From Poa pratensis (Eukaryota; Streptophyta; Magnoliopsida; Poales; Poaceae): 64,000 bases of DNA. The notes under the pieces are model-generated. The model was not told the DNA's origin. It saw only the letters and a program-made list of their open reading frames with translations, and ran no database searches. The DNA is taken from positions 138,656,687 to 138,720,686 of the forward strand of contig CAMZMU010000041.1 in the NCBI GenBank assembly GCA_947311845.1. Direction: 5' to 3'. The translations under genes were made by a program, and so were the position numbers. Numbering within the stretch: position 1 is the first letter of the stretch; each line of letters starts with the position of its first letter. This document shows positions 36,215 to 48,090 of the stretch, piece by piece.

Positions 36215-36775
36215 GATGCAGGAAAAACTTTGCATTAAGCGTGTCATGAAAGATGGCACAAAAGACTTGTTAAGTTATGTTTTGTAATGGCAGGAGCCTT
36301 TTTATCTGTTGAACATGTTTGTTTTGCGACGCATGCACTTATTTTTAAAAGGCTTGCAAACTATGCTCCTTATCCGTCTTAAGTTTTCTGGCTTATATGC
36401 TTTAGCCTTTTCGTATGCTGGCAGAACCTAAGGCACGGAACACTTCGCTGGCAACAGGGTTAGTAACCAAACTGTTTAAACACAGAAACGGCGCCGGCTT
36501 TTGGTGCGTAAAGCATCTACTAAGACAAGCCAGCATATACGCGATCAGATAAATACTCTTAGACGGATGCAATTTTAATTTTTGTAAGGCCTTAAGGCAA
36601 AAGCATCATGTGAGTAACCACAAGCACGAAGCCAATTCGGGTTAACATTGATATTTTTATCGAAATATATGATCAAATGGAAATAAAAGACGGCGAGAAC
36701 TCATGCATAAAAATAATTGAGGGAACCAAAGACTTTTATTTCATAATCATATATGGTGTGATTACAATAGAATTG
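36215..36775. other. Convergent gap between the antisense gene and integrase of D
   Basis: About 560 bases without a gene. The antisense gene ends at 36214 on plus and gag-pol ends at 36776 on minus, so both transcripts would terminate in or pass through here. I see no clear terminator motif. Confidence 0.7.
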
Positions 36776-37330
36776 CTAAGTGTAAAAAGGACGTAGCTGC
36801 TCAATGTTCCAAGGACGTTTCGTCTCCTTGAGCACTGCTTCTTCGTTCCTTTTCCTTTTGCGGCCTCTTTTCTTCTTCTTCTCGATATCACGGAGGTCCA
36901 CAAGATAATATGCCCCGTTCTTAAGCGCTTTGCTGATAACGAAGGGTCCTTCCCATATGGGAGATAGTTTGTGCTCCTTTTGCTGAACAAGGCGAAGCAC
37001 CAAATCGCCTTCTCGAAACGATCTCCGTCTTACCTTGCGACTGTGGTAACGCCGCATGTTCTGCTGATAAATGGCGGAGCGCTGAAGCGCTATCTCACGC
37101 TCTTCTTCGAGAAGGTCTAAGCCATCCTGTCTGGCTTCTTCTGCGTCTGCTTCAACGTAGGCTGTTACACGAGGTGTGTCGTGCAGGACATCTGTTGGGA
37201 GTACCGCTTCAGCGCCATATATGAGAAAGAAAGGGGTATAGCCTGTTGCACTGCTTGGAGTTGTGCGTATGCTCCATAAGACAGCAGGTAATTCTTCTAC
37301 CCATGCTCCAGCTGCTCTATGCAAAGGCAC
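36776..37330 (-). pseudogene. Element D integrase, C-terminal part
   Basis: The frame gives WVEELPAVLWSIRTTPSSAT, the conserved end of the gypsy integrase core, then a Glu/Arg-rich helix (RSAIYQQNMRRYHSRKVRRR). The GPY/F-type segment follows (DLVLRLVQQ and LSPIWEGPFVISK), which binds DNA. It ends with RPWNIEQLRPFYT and a stop at 36776. It is separated from the catalytic core by a frameshift near 37335-37365. The overall length is normal for the family. Confidence 0.88.
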
Positions 37331-37913
37331 TCTAATCTTGGCTTTATTCCCTGTAGATTATACTGTTGGTTCGCTCAACTTGGCCATTCGATTGTGGATG
37401 AGCCACAGATGCTAAGTCCAAACGAATACCAACTTCACCACAGTACTTTGCCAGTTCTCCTACGGCGAAGTTTGTCCCATTGTCCGTAATGATACTGTGG
37501 GGGACGCCAAATCTCGTTATAACCTCAATGACGAACTTCTTGGCTGTTGCCCCATCAAGCTTTTTTATGGGCTTAGCTTCAACCCACTTGGTGTATTTAT
37601 CCACCGCAACTAAGAGATGTTTGACGCCGCCTCGCGCAGTCCTGAATGGACCTACCATGTCCAGTCCCCAGACCGCAAATGGCCACGTGATTGGAATGGT
37701 GCGCAATTCCTGGGCTGGCATCTTTGGCTGTCTTGCATACTTTTGGCATCCAACGCATTTCTTGACGAGTTCTTCTGCGTCTTGCTTTGCTGTGAGCCAG
37801 TAGAATCCATGTCTAAAAGCTTTGGCGACAATTGCTCGGGCAGAGGCATGATGACCGCAACATCCACCATGGATCTCTTCTAGTATCTCTGTCCTTCTTC
37901 CGGCGAAACGCAT
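37331..37913 (-). pseudogene. Element D integrase, zinc finger and catalytic core
   Basis: Starts with an HHCC zinc finger (GHHASARAIVAKAFRHGFYW ... CVGCQ) and continues with the DDE core. First Asp is in WGLDMVGPF, second in SIITDNGTNF, and the Glu in NGQVERTN. All three catalytic residues are present. The frame is lost just after this (around 37350). The enzyme would insert element cDNA into the genome, generating the 5-bp TSDs seen. Confidence 0.92.
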
Positions 37914-38152
37914 CGTTGATATACACCTGTGGTACTCCGCTTGTATAGCTCTCCATTTATTATTGTGTATGCCTTAGCTCTGCGCACAACTTGCCGCCTT
38001 AAGACTTCATCCTCTGGCTCTTCCTTGTTAAGGAGGAAATTTATGTAGGGCTGTGTCCAATCTGGCTTCACCAGCATGACGGAAACAGACTGCGAAGCCA
38101 TGGGGTCATCCTCATCTCCGCCTTTAATAGACGGCACGTACAGGTGCTCCAA
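37880..38152 (-). pseudogene. Element D linker between archaeal-type RNase H and integrase
   Basis: About 90 codons (RRAKAYTIINGELYKRSTTG and PEEGQRY) form the usual lead-in to the integrase zinc finger of Tat elements. It overlaps 37913 in another frame, so at least one shift lies near 37900. Confidence 0.75.
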
Positions 38153-38589
38153 AATATATCGGAGGGCACCTTCGATCTTTTCGAGCCCATTCTGGCTAAG
38201 GCGTCCGCTGCTTCATTTTCCTCCCTTTTGATATGCTTGACTTCTAAGCCGATAAAACACCGACCAAACTCGTCTACCGTGCGTCGGTATTCAGCCATTG
38301 TAGGGCTCTTCGCGTCCCATGCCCCTTCTAATTGTTGAACAACGAGGTCTGAATCGCCATAGCACAAAAGACGGCTAATGCCCAAATCCTTTGCGACGTG
38401 CAATCCATGCAACAGAGCCTCGTATTCTGCAACATTATTAGTGGCATTGAAGTGTATCTGCAAGACATAGCACATCTTGTCTCCTTTAGGGTTCTTCAGT
38501 ACCACGCCAGCTCCCGATCCCTGCAACATTTTGGAGCCGTCAAAGTGCATAACCCAATATTCTTCGTCAGGGAGGGGAAGTTCATCCAT
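38153..38589 (-). pseudogene. Element D archaeal-type RNase H (second RNase H)
   Basis: The frame contains HFDGSKMLQGSGAGVVL, NVAEYEALLHGL and GDSDLVVQQ, with the Asp and Glu of the RNase H active site, and EENEAADALARMGS near the end. This extra domain between the gypsy RNase H and integrase is diagnostic of the Tat lineage. At least one frameshift lies near the 38589 start where it joins the RT/RNase H frame. It may compensate for a weakened primary RNase H; that is a family-level hypothesis. Confidence 0.88.
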
Positions 38590-38617
38590 TGCTTCGTCCA
38601 GTCTGCGATGAAATCAG

Positions 38618-39991
38618 CTAAGACTGGGATTTGATGGCTGTACGTGGCTTGTACTGGATGTCGAAGGCTGCCAATTCAATTCCCCACTTAGCCACACGTC
38701 CAGTGGCATCGGTGTTGTTTATAATGTCACCCAATGGCGCCTTACTGACTACCGTGATTGGGTGCTCTTGGAAATAATGGCGTAATTTTCTGGCTGCGAA
38801 GAAAACTCCATAAGCCAGCTTCTGATAGTGAGGGTATCGTTGTTTGGATTCGGAGAAGACTTCGCTGATATAATATACCGGCCTTTGTTCCGGTAGCTCC
38901 TTTCCCTCTTCCTTTCGCTCAACAACAACCACTGCACTAATAACTAGGTTGGTAGCCGCCATGTAAAGTAGCATCGGCTCTTGTGGTAGAGGAGACGCTA
39001 ATATTGGTGCTGAAACTAAGGCGTCTTTTAACTGTGCTAAGGCTGCATCTGCCTCTTCAGTCCAGACGAACGTCTTAGTTTTCTTCAACAACCTGTATAG
39101 GGGTAAAGCTTTATCCCCAAGCCTACTAATAAATCGGCTTACAGCTGCTGCAGATCCTGCGAGCCTTTGGACATCTTTAAGACAAGTAGGCTTTTTGATG
39201 TCCATGATAGCTCGAATCTTTTCTGGGTTAACCTCAAGACCTCTTTCTGAAACAATGAAGCCTAAAAGTTTTCCTGCTGGGACGCCAAAAAAGCATTTTC
39301 CCGGATTTAGCTTCATGTTATATTTTCTCAAGTTATCAAAGGTTTCTTGAAGGTCAACGATGAGATCGCCGCGTTTTCGCGACATAACGGCAATGTCATC
39401 GACATAAGCGTGAACATTGCGGCCTATTTGATCGTGTAGGCAACGTTGTATGCACCGTTGGTACGTTGAGCCAGCGTTTTTAAGCCCGAAAGGCATAGTT
39501 ATGTAGCAAAACGTTCCGAAAGGTGTGATGAAGGAAGTCTTAATTTGGTCAGACTCCTTCATCTTAATTTGGTGGTAGCCAGAGTAAGCGTCCAAAAAGC
39601 ATAGTAATTCAGAACCTGATACAGCATCTACGACCTGATCAATTCGCGGCAATGCGAAGGGGTCTTTAGGACAGGCTTTGTTTAAGCCGGTGAAATCTAT
39701 GCACATGCGCAAGTCTTTCACGTCCTTCTTAGGTACTAATACAGGATTTGCTAGCCAATCTGTGTGGATAACCTCTCTAATGAAATTAGCGGCACTAAGC
39801 CGAGCTACCTCTTTTCCTATTGCTTTCTTCTTCTCTGGACCGAAGCGACGAAGACCTTGTTTTACTGGCTTGGCACCTTTGGCGACATTAAGGCTGTGCT
39901 CGGCAAGTTCCCGGGGTACTCCTGGCATGTCTGATGGTGACCATGCAAAAATATCCCGTTGCTCACGGAGGAACTTGACGAGCGCGCCTTC
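38618..39991 (-). pseudogene. Element D reverse transcriptase and RNase H
   Basis: Open from just after the TAG at 39992-39994 to 38618. It has lead-in EGALVKFLREQRDIFAWSPS, the RT block CIDFTGLNKACPKDPFALPR, FLDAYSGYHQI, the catalytic YVDD (HAYVDDIAVM near 39380-39410), then the connection and RNase H region (PVYYISEVFSESKQRYPHYQ, LAYGVFFAARKLRHYF). The frame ends prematurely (IKSQS stop) because of a one-base change; the next conserved residues lie in another frame. All recognisable RT motifs are intact, so the domain itself looks functional apart from the flanking breaks. Confidence 0.93.
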
Positions 39992-39994
39992 CTA
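39992..39994 (-). other. In-frame UAG between protease and RT of element D
   Basis: On the minus strand GAC-GCA-TAG-GAA-GGC, at the same place relative to the FLRExRDIFAW motif as the TAG of element B. The frame is open on both sides. Confidence 0.7.
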
Positions 39995-40715
39995 TGCGTC
40001 ACTGAGGTCCGCGCCTATGTTCGTCGTCTTGCTTGCATCAGCGTTGTCCAGCACGATCTTCTTCGAGTTTGAGCTGGCCTTGAAGTAACATCCGAGGCGC
40101 AAGGAGGCTTTTACCATCCGGCATTTCATTGGTGTTAACTTCTTTCTTGTACTGCTCCAGCTCTTCCTTGCTGATGACTGCTTCTGCTAAGACGGCGTTT
40201 CCTGCTTCGCATTCCTTCGCCTTCTTGAAGTCGCCATTGACCGTGATGACGCCGTTTGGTCCAGGTATTTTGAGCTTGCTGTAGATGTAACACGGGCGTG
40301 CCATGAATTTGGCAAAGGCTGGGCGGCCAAAGATTGCGTGATACGCACTTTTGAATTCCACCACCTCAAAGGCAACTTCCTCAGTCCTATAGTTTGTTTC
40401 GTCACCGAAGGTGACGTCTAAGACGATTGTTCCCATAGAACTGGCCTGCCTGCCTGGCACTATGCCGTGAAACTTGACTGTGCTATGTTTTAGCTGTGTC
40501 TCAGAAAGGCGCATGCGCTTTAAGGTTTCAAGATAGAGGATGTTGATGCTACTCCCTCCATCCATAAGCACCTTAGAAAGCCTGCATTGCTGCACAATTG
40601 GGTTTACAACGAGCGCGTAATTCCCTGGGTTCTGTGGAATATGATCAGGATGATCGTTGCGGTCCCATGTAATGGGGTGCTCGGACCAGTTGAGATACTG
40701 GGGAACCGCTGGCAT
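39995..40715 (-). pseudogene. Element D aspartic protease
   Basis: Starts MPAVPQYLNWSEHPITW, the conserved pre-protease segment, and carries VLMDGGSSINILY near 40540-40578 (Asp-Gly-Gly-Ser in the active-site position) and HAIFGRPAFAKFM. The ORF closes at 40038. A shift near 40090 leads into the frame (IVLDNADASKTTNIGADLSD) that ends at the TAG. The product would cleave Gag-Pol. Confidence 0.85.
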
Positions 40716-41220
40716 AGTGGCATTGAGTTCCCTCCAGGCTGCCTTTTCCTTTTTGGCCGAAGGAGTGGCAAGGAAAGTGACAAGGCTTGTTTCGACCCTT
40801 GGAAACTTGTTGCTCCTCTTGTGCTTTGGCTCCTGATCTTCCGGCTCCGAAGCACTTTCCTCGTTGTCCTTCTGCTCTTTCTTGTCTTTACGGTTCTTGC
40901 GCTTGAACTGTTTTGCCTTGAAGCCAGCGTCGGATCCTTCTTGATATCATCGTTAAGGCGGCACTGCCTGTTGGTATGGGTGCATTTGCCAAGCTTGCTA
41001 TGATGGGCACAAGGTTCATCTTTGATGTCGTCATAGGTGATTTTAATGGGTCTTGACCCTTGACTGTCATCGCCTTCTTCTGCCATCTGCTAGCCCCGCT
41101 CTGGCCACCCTTCTTATTGGCAAAGGCTACCTCCTTTGATGGTCCTGGCGCATCGTTGGCTTCCTTCTTTTTCCGGCTTTGATTGTTGTTTCGCTTTTCC
41201 GGGTTAACAGCTATGTCCAT
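40604..41220 (-). pseudogene. gag: Element D gag C-terminus with Cys/His motif
   Basis: Two overlapping frames (40888-41220 and 40604-41086). The latter has CAHHSKLGKCTHTNRQC near 40964-41014, the counterpart of the Cys/His cluster in B's Gag. The rest is Lys/Arg-rich and probably binds nucleic acid. Frameshifts separate it from the gag core and from the protease. Confidence 0.65.
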
Positions 41221-41282
41221 GCGCAGATCGCCGTCGTCAGCTCGAGCGTCGTCTTCTGCTGCAGCGTAATTGTTCGCGCTGT

Positions 41283-42011
41283 CTAAGAGCTCGCCGAGGT
41301 GTTTGATGTTTTGGCTGGCAACATATATCTCATCATGTTGCCTTTCTTCAGGCTGTTCATAAAAGCATGTATGGCCTGGATCTCAGAAACGTCTTCGCAT
41401 GCATTCTTTGTCTCTGTCCATCGAGCTATGAAAGCTCTGCTTGACTCCCCCTCCACTTGAGCGCACTTTAGTAGATCTGAGTAAGCCTTTGGACGTTTGT
41501 ATGTGCATGAGAAGTGTTGCATGAATGTTTTCTGCATGTCTTGCCAATTGTGGATACTCTTTTCTGGCAAAGTGTCGATCCACAACCGGGCCGTTCCCTC
41601 CAACATGAGTGGAAGAAAACGTACAGCTGCATTGTAATCACCGTCATTAATACCAACGGCGTGGATGTAATCAGGCAGCCATATGTCCGGTTTGTCAATG
41701 CCATTGTACTTGTCCACAATTTTCTTGACATTGCCTAGCGAGGATGGGAGTTGCACCTTGCGAATCGCCGGTCCAAAGCACACAGGGCCCAGGTAAGACT
41801 CCTCTTTGGCCGCTTTAATCTCATCGAGACGGATGCGGGCGTCTGAGATATGAGTGTTTTCCCTGGCTGGCCCTTTGTTGGATTGGCTACGCCTTGGCTC
41901 CTCCTGACGGCTTTGGCGATGAGGGGAGCGGGAGCGAGATCGCCTTTGAGGCGGATCTCTGTTGCCCCTATTTCCTTCGTCTCTTGCCCGTGCTGCGGGC
42001 GGAGGTGGCAT
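41283..42011 (-). pseudogene. gag: Element D gag core (Retrotrans_gag)
   Basis: 242 codons starting with an Arg/Ser/Pro-rich linker, then SYLGPVCFGPAIRKVQLPSS, and the capsid pattern FLPLMLEGTARLWIDTLPEK ... NWQDMQKTFMQHFSCTYKRP. The same order as in element B's Gag, with clear similarity. It ends by a frameshift near 41283. It forms the particle shell. Confidence 0.88.
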
Positions 42012-42021
42012 GTTAAGCCGG

Positions 42022-43684
42022 TCACTCCCACGCCGTGCGTCCTTCCCTTGTCTTGATCTCTTTCACGGCGAGGCGGATCATTCTTCTTATGGCGTGTGTT
42101 ATCCTTTTGCCGGTGGTCGTCCTTGCCTTTGTCACTATGGCGATTGGACCCAGTCTTTGACTCATCCCTGTGTTTGTCAGGAACTTTGTCCTTCCTAGGT
42201 TCTTACCCTTATTGCCATGGCTACTGGAACCAGCTGGTTCCTCTGGATCTCCACCGCCGGCAACGGCTGTCTTGCAAAGACGCGTGTCGTCCGCCAGTTT
42301 TGAGTTTGAGTCCGCCTTAGCCTGCTGCTCTACCGCCTTTTCGATGAGCATTTTAGAATAATGGTGGCGCTCTTCAATTGGGACTGCTTCGTCTCCCATG
42401 ATTTCCCTGGCCGCCTCTAGGTTTTTGGCCGGGGTGGAGAAGAATATGACTCCATCAGGGTTAACTCTGAAAGAGTATTTCTGCCAAGGCTTTAGAGGCT
42501 TTTGGGCAGAAGTCTTCTCGAAGTTTCCCTGCAGATCCCGATGCAGAAGAGGGTCACGTATACTTCGTATTTTGCGGAATTTCTCAACATCGCGCTCACG
42601 CTGGTACTCTTCCTCTTCTAGAGCCTTTCCAACTAGGATTAACTCTTTTTCCTTGTTCAGGAGGGACAACTTATACTTGATGTTGACTTCAGTCTCAGCC
42701 AGGAGCGCTTTCCGTCTTTCCTCAAGTTCAACCGCGGTTGGATTTGGTCCCAAAGGTGTTTTGAGGAGCTCCAATGCGCGCATGTGTTCCTCCTTTGACC
42801 GCTCCAGGTCTTCTTCAATAGGCGTAGCCGGGGGAGGCCTTTTAGGGTCCAGCACATCCTCTGGCTTTTCCGCCTTGTCACCAATGTGTTTGATGCTAGA
42901 GGAAACTTCAGCCTCGTCTGGCTTAGCCGCGGCCGCACCATCCTCAGAGCTATCTGTGCCGGGAAAGTCATTAAGACTTCGTTTGGATCGGATGAGCCAT
43001 AGCCTCGCGCGGCAACCTGTGCTGCAAAGTCTTCCTCCTTATGCTCATCGAGATCTGAATCTTCCGCCATTGGAGCGGTGCCATCAGATCCGGCTTCTGA
43101 GTCTGCTCCTGTCTGTAAGGCAGGTAATATTGACTCAGGGTCAGATTCGGCCGGCTTAGGGCCAGATGCGTCAATGACACCGACAAAGCGAGAGGCGGGC
43201 TCCATAAGCTCATAAGAGCTGGAGTCAGAATCGCTTTGGGTATCAGAGTCACTCAGATCGCGATAGACAAAGGCCTGATCCGATCTGTGTTGTTGCTCGA
43301 TTGCATAATCGATGGGGTGGTGGGTGGGCCAAAAGGCGGCGGATCCCCTGGGGAATCCATACGCCTCAGCCGTAAAACCCATGAAGATGTTGATGGTGCC
43401 GAAGGGGACGACGAAGCTTGACACCAGTGCGTCGTTTGCTGGACGTAGGACCCGTCGTCTTCGATGCACCCAAAGTTGTTGATGATGCGGGCGCGACCAA
43501 CCGCCATAGTCTTGCCGATCTCGCCCAATGCTCCCGCCTGAAACAAAACTCCCGACGCCTTGGGCCCCACGGTGGGCGCCAACTGTCGAGGTATTGGTAA
43601 CGCGGAACTACTAGAAGTATTCATACGTACCGTAGAGGAGGTGGGGAAGAACGTGGAGGGTTCCAGTGACGGGATTGCACACAC
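42022..43684 (-). pseudogene. gag: Element D gag N-terminal extension
   Basis: Three overlapping frames. 43253-43684 starts inside the LTR and reads across the PBS (RQLAPTVGP, as in element B). 42657-43469 is acidic and Ser-rich (DLSDSDTQSDSDSSSYE). 42022-42855 is helical and Glu/Lys-rich (LEERRKALLAETEVNIKYKL). The changes of frame near 43440, 42900 and 42030 each need only a small indel. The function is unknown beyond being part of Gag. Confidence 0.6.
43564..43581 (-). promoter_or_regulatory. Element D primer-binding site (tRNA-Lys)
   Basis: On the minus strand TGGCGCCCACCGTGGGGC, identical over 18 bases to the PBS of element B, two bases after the 5' LTR. Confidence 0.9.
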
Positions 43685-44087
43685 GATTTACCCAGCTTCG
43701 GATCTCACGACGGTGGCGAGATCCTACGTGCTGCTATAATTCACTCAAGGCAAATATGTGTACAGGTTACAATGAGGTTGTATGCGTGCCCTAAGGCTGC
43801 TGGAAGGCTGGCTTATAAAGGCGCCAAGCCTTCCCCTACAAGGAAAGCCTTAACCGACCTAGATCACGAGTCCTAGACTAACACGGTAACAAACCCTAAC
43901 TTGCTCCCTAAGGCGAACGCAGCCAGGCCTTCGTCTTGGACTTCACTAAGCCAGCCCAGAGCTTATCCTTGCGCCTAAGCCCATGAGGCCTTCTCCATTA
44001 AGCCCTCCGGCTTTATCTGATGGGCCTCCTTGGTGGGCCAGGTTTTATCCACCGTGGCAGGTATACCCGTTCGGCATAACCTCCACA
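43584..44087 (-). repeat. Element D 5' LTR
   Basis: Partner of 31975-32480; differs by two single-base T indels only, as far as I can see. TATA-like TTTATAA is at 43813-43819 on the minus strand. Confidence 0.95.
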
Positions 44088-44092
44088 TATAC

Positions 44093-44559
44093 CATACTCA
44101 GGTGAATCCCCTTTGATCTTTAACATTAGGGCATTAACATACTCTCCATAGTTGACTGACGATGATTCTTCACTATCATCAAACATCTTCTGACTTCCTC
44201 CATCACGAACTTATGATAGGGTTCTACTTCCTAGGATAGGGTTATCAATGATACCATGTAGGCAACACTAACTTGGATGTGTACTCTATTTGGTGTATCA
44301 ACTGGTACGAAACAGTCTTAACTGGTCATACCAAGTTGGAAATTAAATAAGGTAGATGAATATTATACCTATAGAATAGTAAATAAGAATATCTACTCCA
44401 GTTGGGTAAGAAAATGTGTATACAAATATGACAGTATTATTCTCAGGTGAATAACCATCATAGTTATAGAAGTATAGAGTTTAGTTAAAAATATGATAAC
44501 TCCCTATAGTCTTACCAACCTACAAGTCTCCTAAAAGGGTTTTAATCCTAAGGTCGTTC
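44093..44559 (-). other. Element C internal region, right part, non-coding
   Basis: Continuation of the C interior after element D and one tatac copy. AT-rich with no ORF. It would be the 5' leader of C, adjacent to its PBS. Confidence 0.8.
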
Positions 44560-44571
44560 GCTCTGATACCA
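44560..44571 (-). promoter_or_regulatory. Element C primer-binding site (tRNA-iMet)
   Basis: On the minus strand TGGTATCAGAGC, two bases from the LTR end (44574). It proves that C reads on the minus strand. Confidence 0.9.
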
Positions 44572-44573
44572 CC

Positions 44574-46530
44574 TGTAGTGACCCAGCACACCACTGCATG
44601 TTGTAGTGTATAAGTCGTTGACATAATACTCACGAAAGGACCACTTTGTAAATATTACATCCTTCAGAGTAGTACAACAGAAACATAGTCGGTCCAAGGT
44701 AACACTATAGGATTACAACACTATTCAATACAAAAACTCGAGAACCTCCTTTACAAACAGAAGTAGGTCTCGTGCAAAAGAAACTCCCAAAAGACTCAAA
44801 TCGAAGCACCAAGCTGGATACCAGCTCTACTTCTAACTCCTAATCCACTACTGTGGTGGTCACAGCCCTAATCTATCCACCTGGAATCTCCGTATCTAGA
44901 GTTGTTTTCCTCCATCCAATTATAGTCATCTTGTCCATAGGAATTGTTGTCAACGTGTCCACCGTTGCACTGTTGTCGCCACGCATCCATTGGCAAAGTA
45001 GAGGTTGACTCCTTCAGACCCACCATGTTGATTTGACTCCTTGTCGAAGATCTCCCAACATCGCTATGGATTCCTGTCCTTCCTCTGCTGTCTCCAATAA
45101 TCTAAGCAGGGGTCAACGGAGGAAAGAGTGAGCAACACGAGCGTTACTCAGCAAGTTCATATAATAGGAATAAGGTGTTTTATGCACTAGCTACCATCCA
45201 TACCAAAAGGTCATGGATGAACATGCATAACTTTGTAAAACATTTTTAGGAAAAGATTTATTTTATCTTCAGAAAACTATGCCCGTCATCGATTCACATG
45301 TGCTAGGGCCTTGAGGAGCCTCCTTTCCTGCAGCGTCCGCCGTTCCTTCCTGGAACGTGGAGTAACATGTCACATTTTTACACTCTACAGAGGTGCGTTA
45401 CTTTACCCATAAGAGACCAACATCATGTTGCACAACCAGGCGTACTTTCCTGTCCACACTTCCTATGGTGTGGGGCCGGATTGTTGATCCAAGCCATTCG
45501 CCGTGCTTCTCCAACAACCCCGCATGCCCACCCTTTTGTAGGTTTGTCCTCCCCTATATCTTTTGGTAGACTGTTCCAGACCGAAGTCCTCCCCTATACC
45601 ATAAAGATAGACTGTTCTAGACATCCCTACAATCCATCATAGACCCCAGTTACCGTTGGGAATTAAGGGATCCCACCCATGTGCATGTAGTCCCGCAAGA
45701 TCTACAGCCTAAGGAACTGGCAGTCTGTTGACATGCGAAAGGGAAAAGATCACAGATGACTTTCCCGTCCCATTCCAAGTCTCATGGTTAACGCTTCATT
45801 TACGGCGCAAGAACGCCGACGGCATTGGTTCTTAAGTCCTAGGTAATACTTTCCCGTGCAAATGGAACCTCCACCAACCACATCATACCATGGTTCCATC
45901 TGCCAGCCAACAACATATATATAGCAATTCACATCATTCGAAGATAGGTTTTTCTTTTTCATGCAATGATAAACCATAGTATTTTTCATTTACTTTGATA
46001 AACATAATCAAGTAAGACATGAGCAAGAGTGAACTTGCCTTTTTGACTGCAAGATTATGCAGCCAAGGTCTTCGATACAATAAAGACTCCAGAATCTGGA
46101 AAAAGCGTCATTGGTCCGGTAAGGACTAATGTTTGAAGAAGCAATATGCTATTATGCATAAGTATGAGATGCATCGTCCTAAACCCCGTAACTAACTCTC
46201 GATGGTTGTGGTTGGTTTGAACTTTGGTGATTACCTTTAGATTTGTTTTATCTTCAAGTTTACTTCATAAGAAAGATTAGTTTAAAACTTTAACCTTAGA
46301 GTACCATATTAAGCATAAGGATAAAATGAAACAACATCATAATATTAAATGGTTATTTTAGGGTTGAGTATCATCTTTATGTTTATAAAGAACATGTGTT
46401 ATCTTGAATTAATTAAACAAATGGTGTAGTATTATTATTCATGAATACAAAAAGAATAACTTTTGAAGAAATAAATAATGTATACATTTGTTGGTTTCAT
46501 ACCATAAGGGTACTTATTTTAGTTAAGTAA
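44574..46530 (-). repeat. Element C 5' LTR, left part (before the Helitron)
   Basis: Matches 24386-26342 at high identity. It is cut between A and T at the Helitron insertion. Confidence 0.95.
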
Positions 46531-46560
46531 CTAGCAGGGTGGCCCGCGCATTTGCGCGGG
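46531..46560 (-). terminator. Helitron 3' terminal hairpin and CTAG end
   Basis: An 8-bp GC-rich perfect stem (46543-46550 with 46553-46560) close to the CTAG terminus. Such hairpins mark the end of rolling-circle transfer. Confidence 0.9.
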
Positions 46561-48090
46561 TAGACTTTCTACGTACGTTATACAATTTTTTGATGTTATA
46601 TGTTGCCGCGAAAGTTTAGTTTTTCATACAAAATATCTTATAATTATATATATGCTTGATACTTGTAATTTTTTATTTTACATAAACTTCATATTTGCAT
46701 GGTTAGATTGTTGGATTTATTGTCATGTTCATTTAAATCCGCGGTTTAAACATCTTTGCAATATATATTTAGTTTCATTTTTTAATTTGACTTATTTTCC
46801 TCTAGACTTTTTTTTGTATTTATCTTTTTTTCTAAATACATCTGTTTACCCAATTTTCTTAGCTGACTACGGTTAATTTTTGCACGGAAACTTTTATAGA
46901 TATATTTTATTGAACCATTTTTCTCTCACTTCTTTATTCAGTATACATATTCTTGGTTCACCTTTCTATTATGTACAACTGAGTGTGACTCTCTCCAAAG
47001 TCCCATTCCATTGCATTTCTCTTCAGTCTTCAAAGCTTGCCATTCCATTATCTTCCAGGTCATGCTGCATCTCGTCATAGACGATTTGGGTATGTAGGAA
47101 AGACCCTCTTAGTTCTGGTCGCCACTATGTAGGGCACGGCGGGCAGCAGTTCGGCAGGGGCGCCTGTAGCGTACGCGCAGCCGGCCGGCCGATCTGTAGA
47201 TCGCGCAGCTATTTCAATCCGAGCTCGGTGGATCTAATTTCAGCAGGAATGGTAGCGTCATTCTTCCTCCTCTTTGCTTCAATTTCCTCATTTTCACGAT
47301 TGACAATTCTGTATTTTTTCTGGCATACAATTAGTTGTATCTTATCCAACCATTGTTCTTCTGACTACACATTTGAGGTTAAATCAAGGTCCTCAATCTA
47401 TACGTCCTTATGCAATCCATTGACCGTATTCATTAAAAGTCGCAGCCGCGGCCCGTATTCAAGAGGCAAGGTGCATGCCTTGGTGCTTCAGTCCCCCATG
47501 CACGGCTGCTTCCCCATTTAATTTTTTCCCCAATTTTGGATTACAGGATGATCCATAATTTAGTAAATTGTTTTAGTTTTGATATACTTCCAGCTGCAAT
47601 GGCATTTTCATTGGTGACAGAGAGTAGCAATATAGCCAAATATATGATTGTATTTGTGTCCTTTAGATTGTAAAAGCAGGCACTTGAATATCCATCATTC
47701 TATATCCATCCGAATATAAAGATCCCTTTATCGAAAAAAAATCCATCCCAATGATAAAAAATATGTGGTTCAGTCTCCAGGAAATCCCTTTGATTGTAGA
47801 TTTGAGAAAATATATAAAAACACATTATGCATTTTTTAATGGAAATATGAACTTTGTCTCGACACATGTATTTGGCTATGGAAAAATAATGTCATGAAGT
47901 ACCTGTGATGTTTGTTAAGCAATCTGGAATATGCTGTGCTGATCTCAAACGTTATATTTCTCTTTAGTGTTAGTCGGTTCTCTCCACTCCATCAATAATT
48001 ACTTTAAATGTCTTCTACTCCTTTGCAATTTATAAGATCTCCTTATAAACAATATCCTTTGCGCTATCTTCACTCGAACACTCAGTGTCA
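46561..48090 (-). other. Helitron interior, 3' side, non-coding
   Basis: Mostly AT-rich. It has a GC-rich patch near 47135-47235 and a segment at 47254-47440 that is a diverged repeat of 48745-48975. I see no protein domain. Confidence 0.65.

Larger units (their letters stand above)
31975..44087 (-). mobile_element. Element D: Tat-lineage gypsy retrotransposon with antisense gene
   Basis: LTRs at 31975-32480 (506 bp; 3' LTR) and 43584-44087 (504 bp; 5' LTR). On the minus strand they start TGTGGAGG and end CTCGACA. TSD tatac is at 31970-31974 and 44088-44092. The PBS is tRNA-Lys type at 43564-43581 and the PPT lies at 32481-32492. Gag, protease, RT, RNase H, archaeal-type RNase H and integrase lie in order on the minus strand. 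A spliced gene lies on the plus strand between the 3' LTR and integrase. The only LTR differences I see are two single-T indels, yet the coding regions carry numerous single-base frameshifts. Confidence 0.95.
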
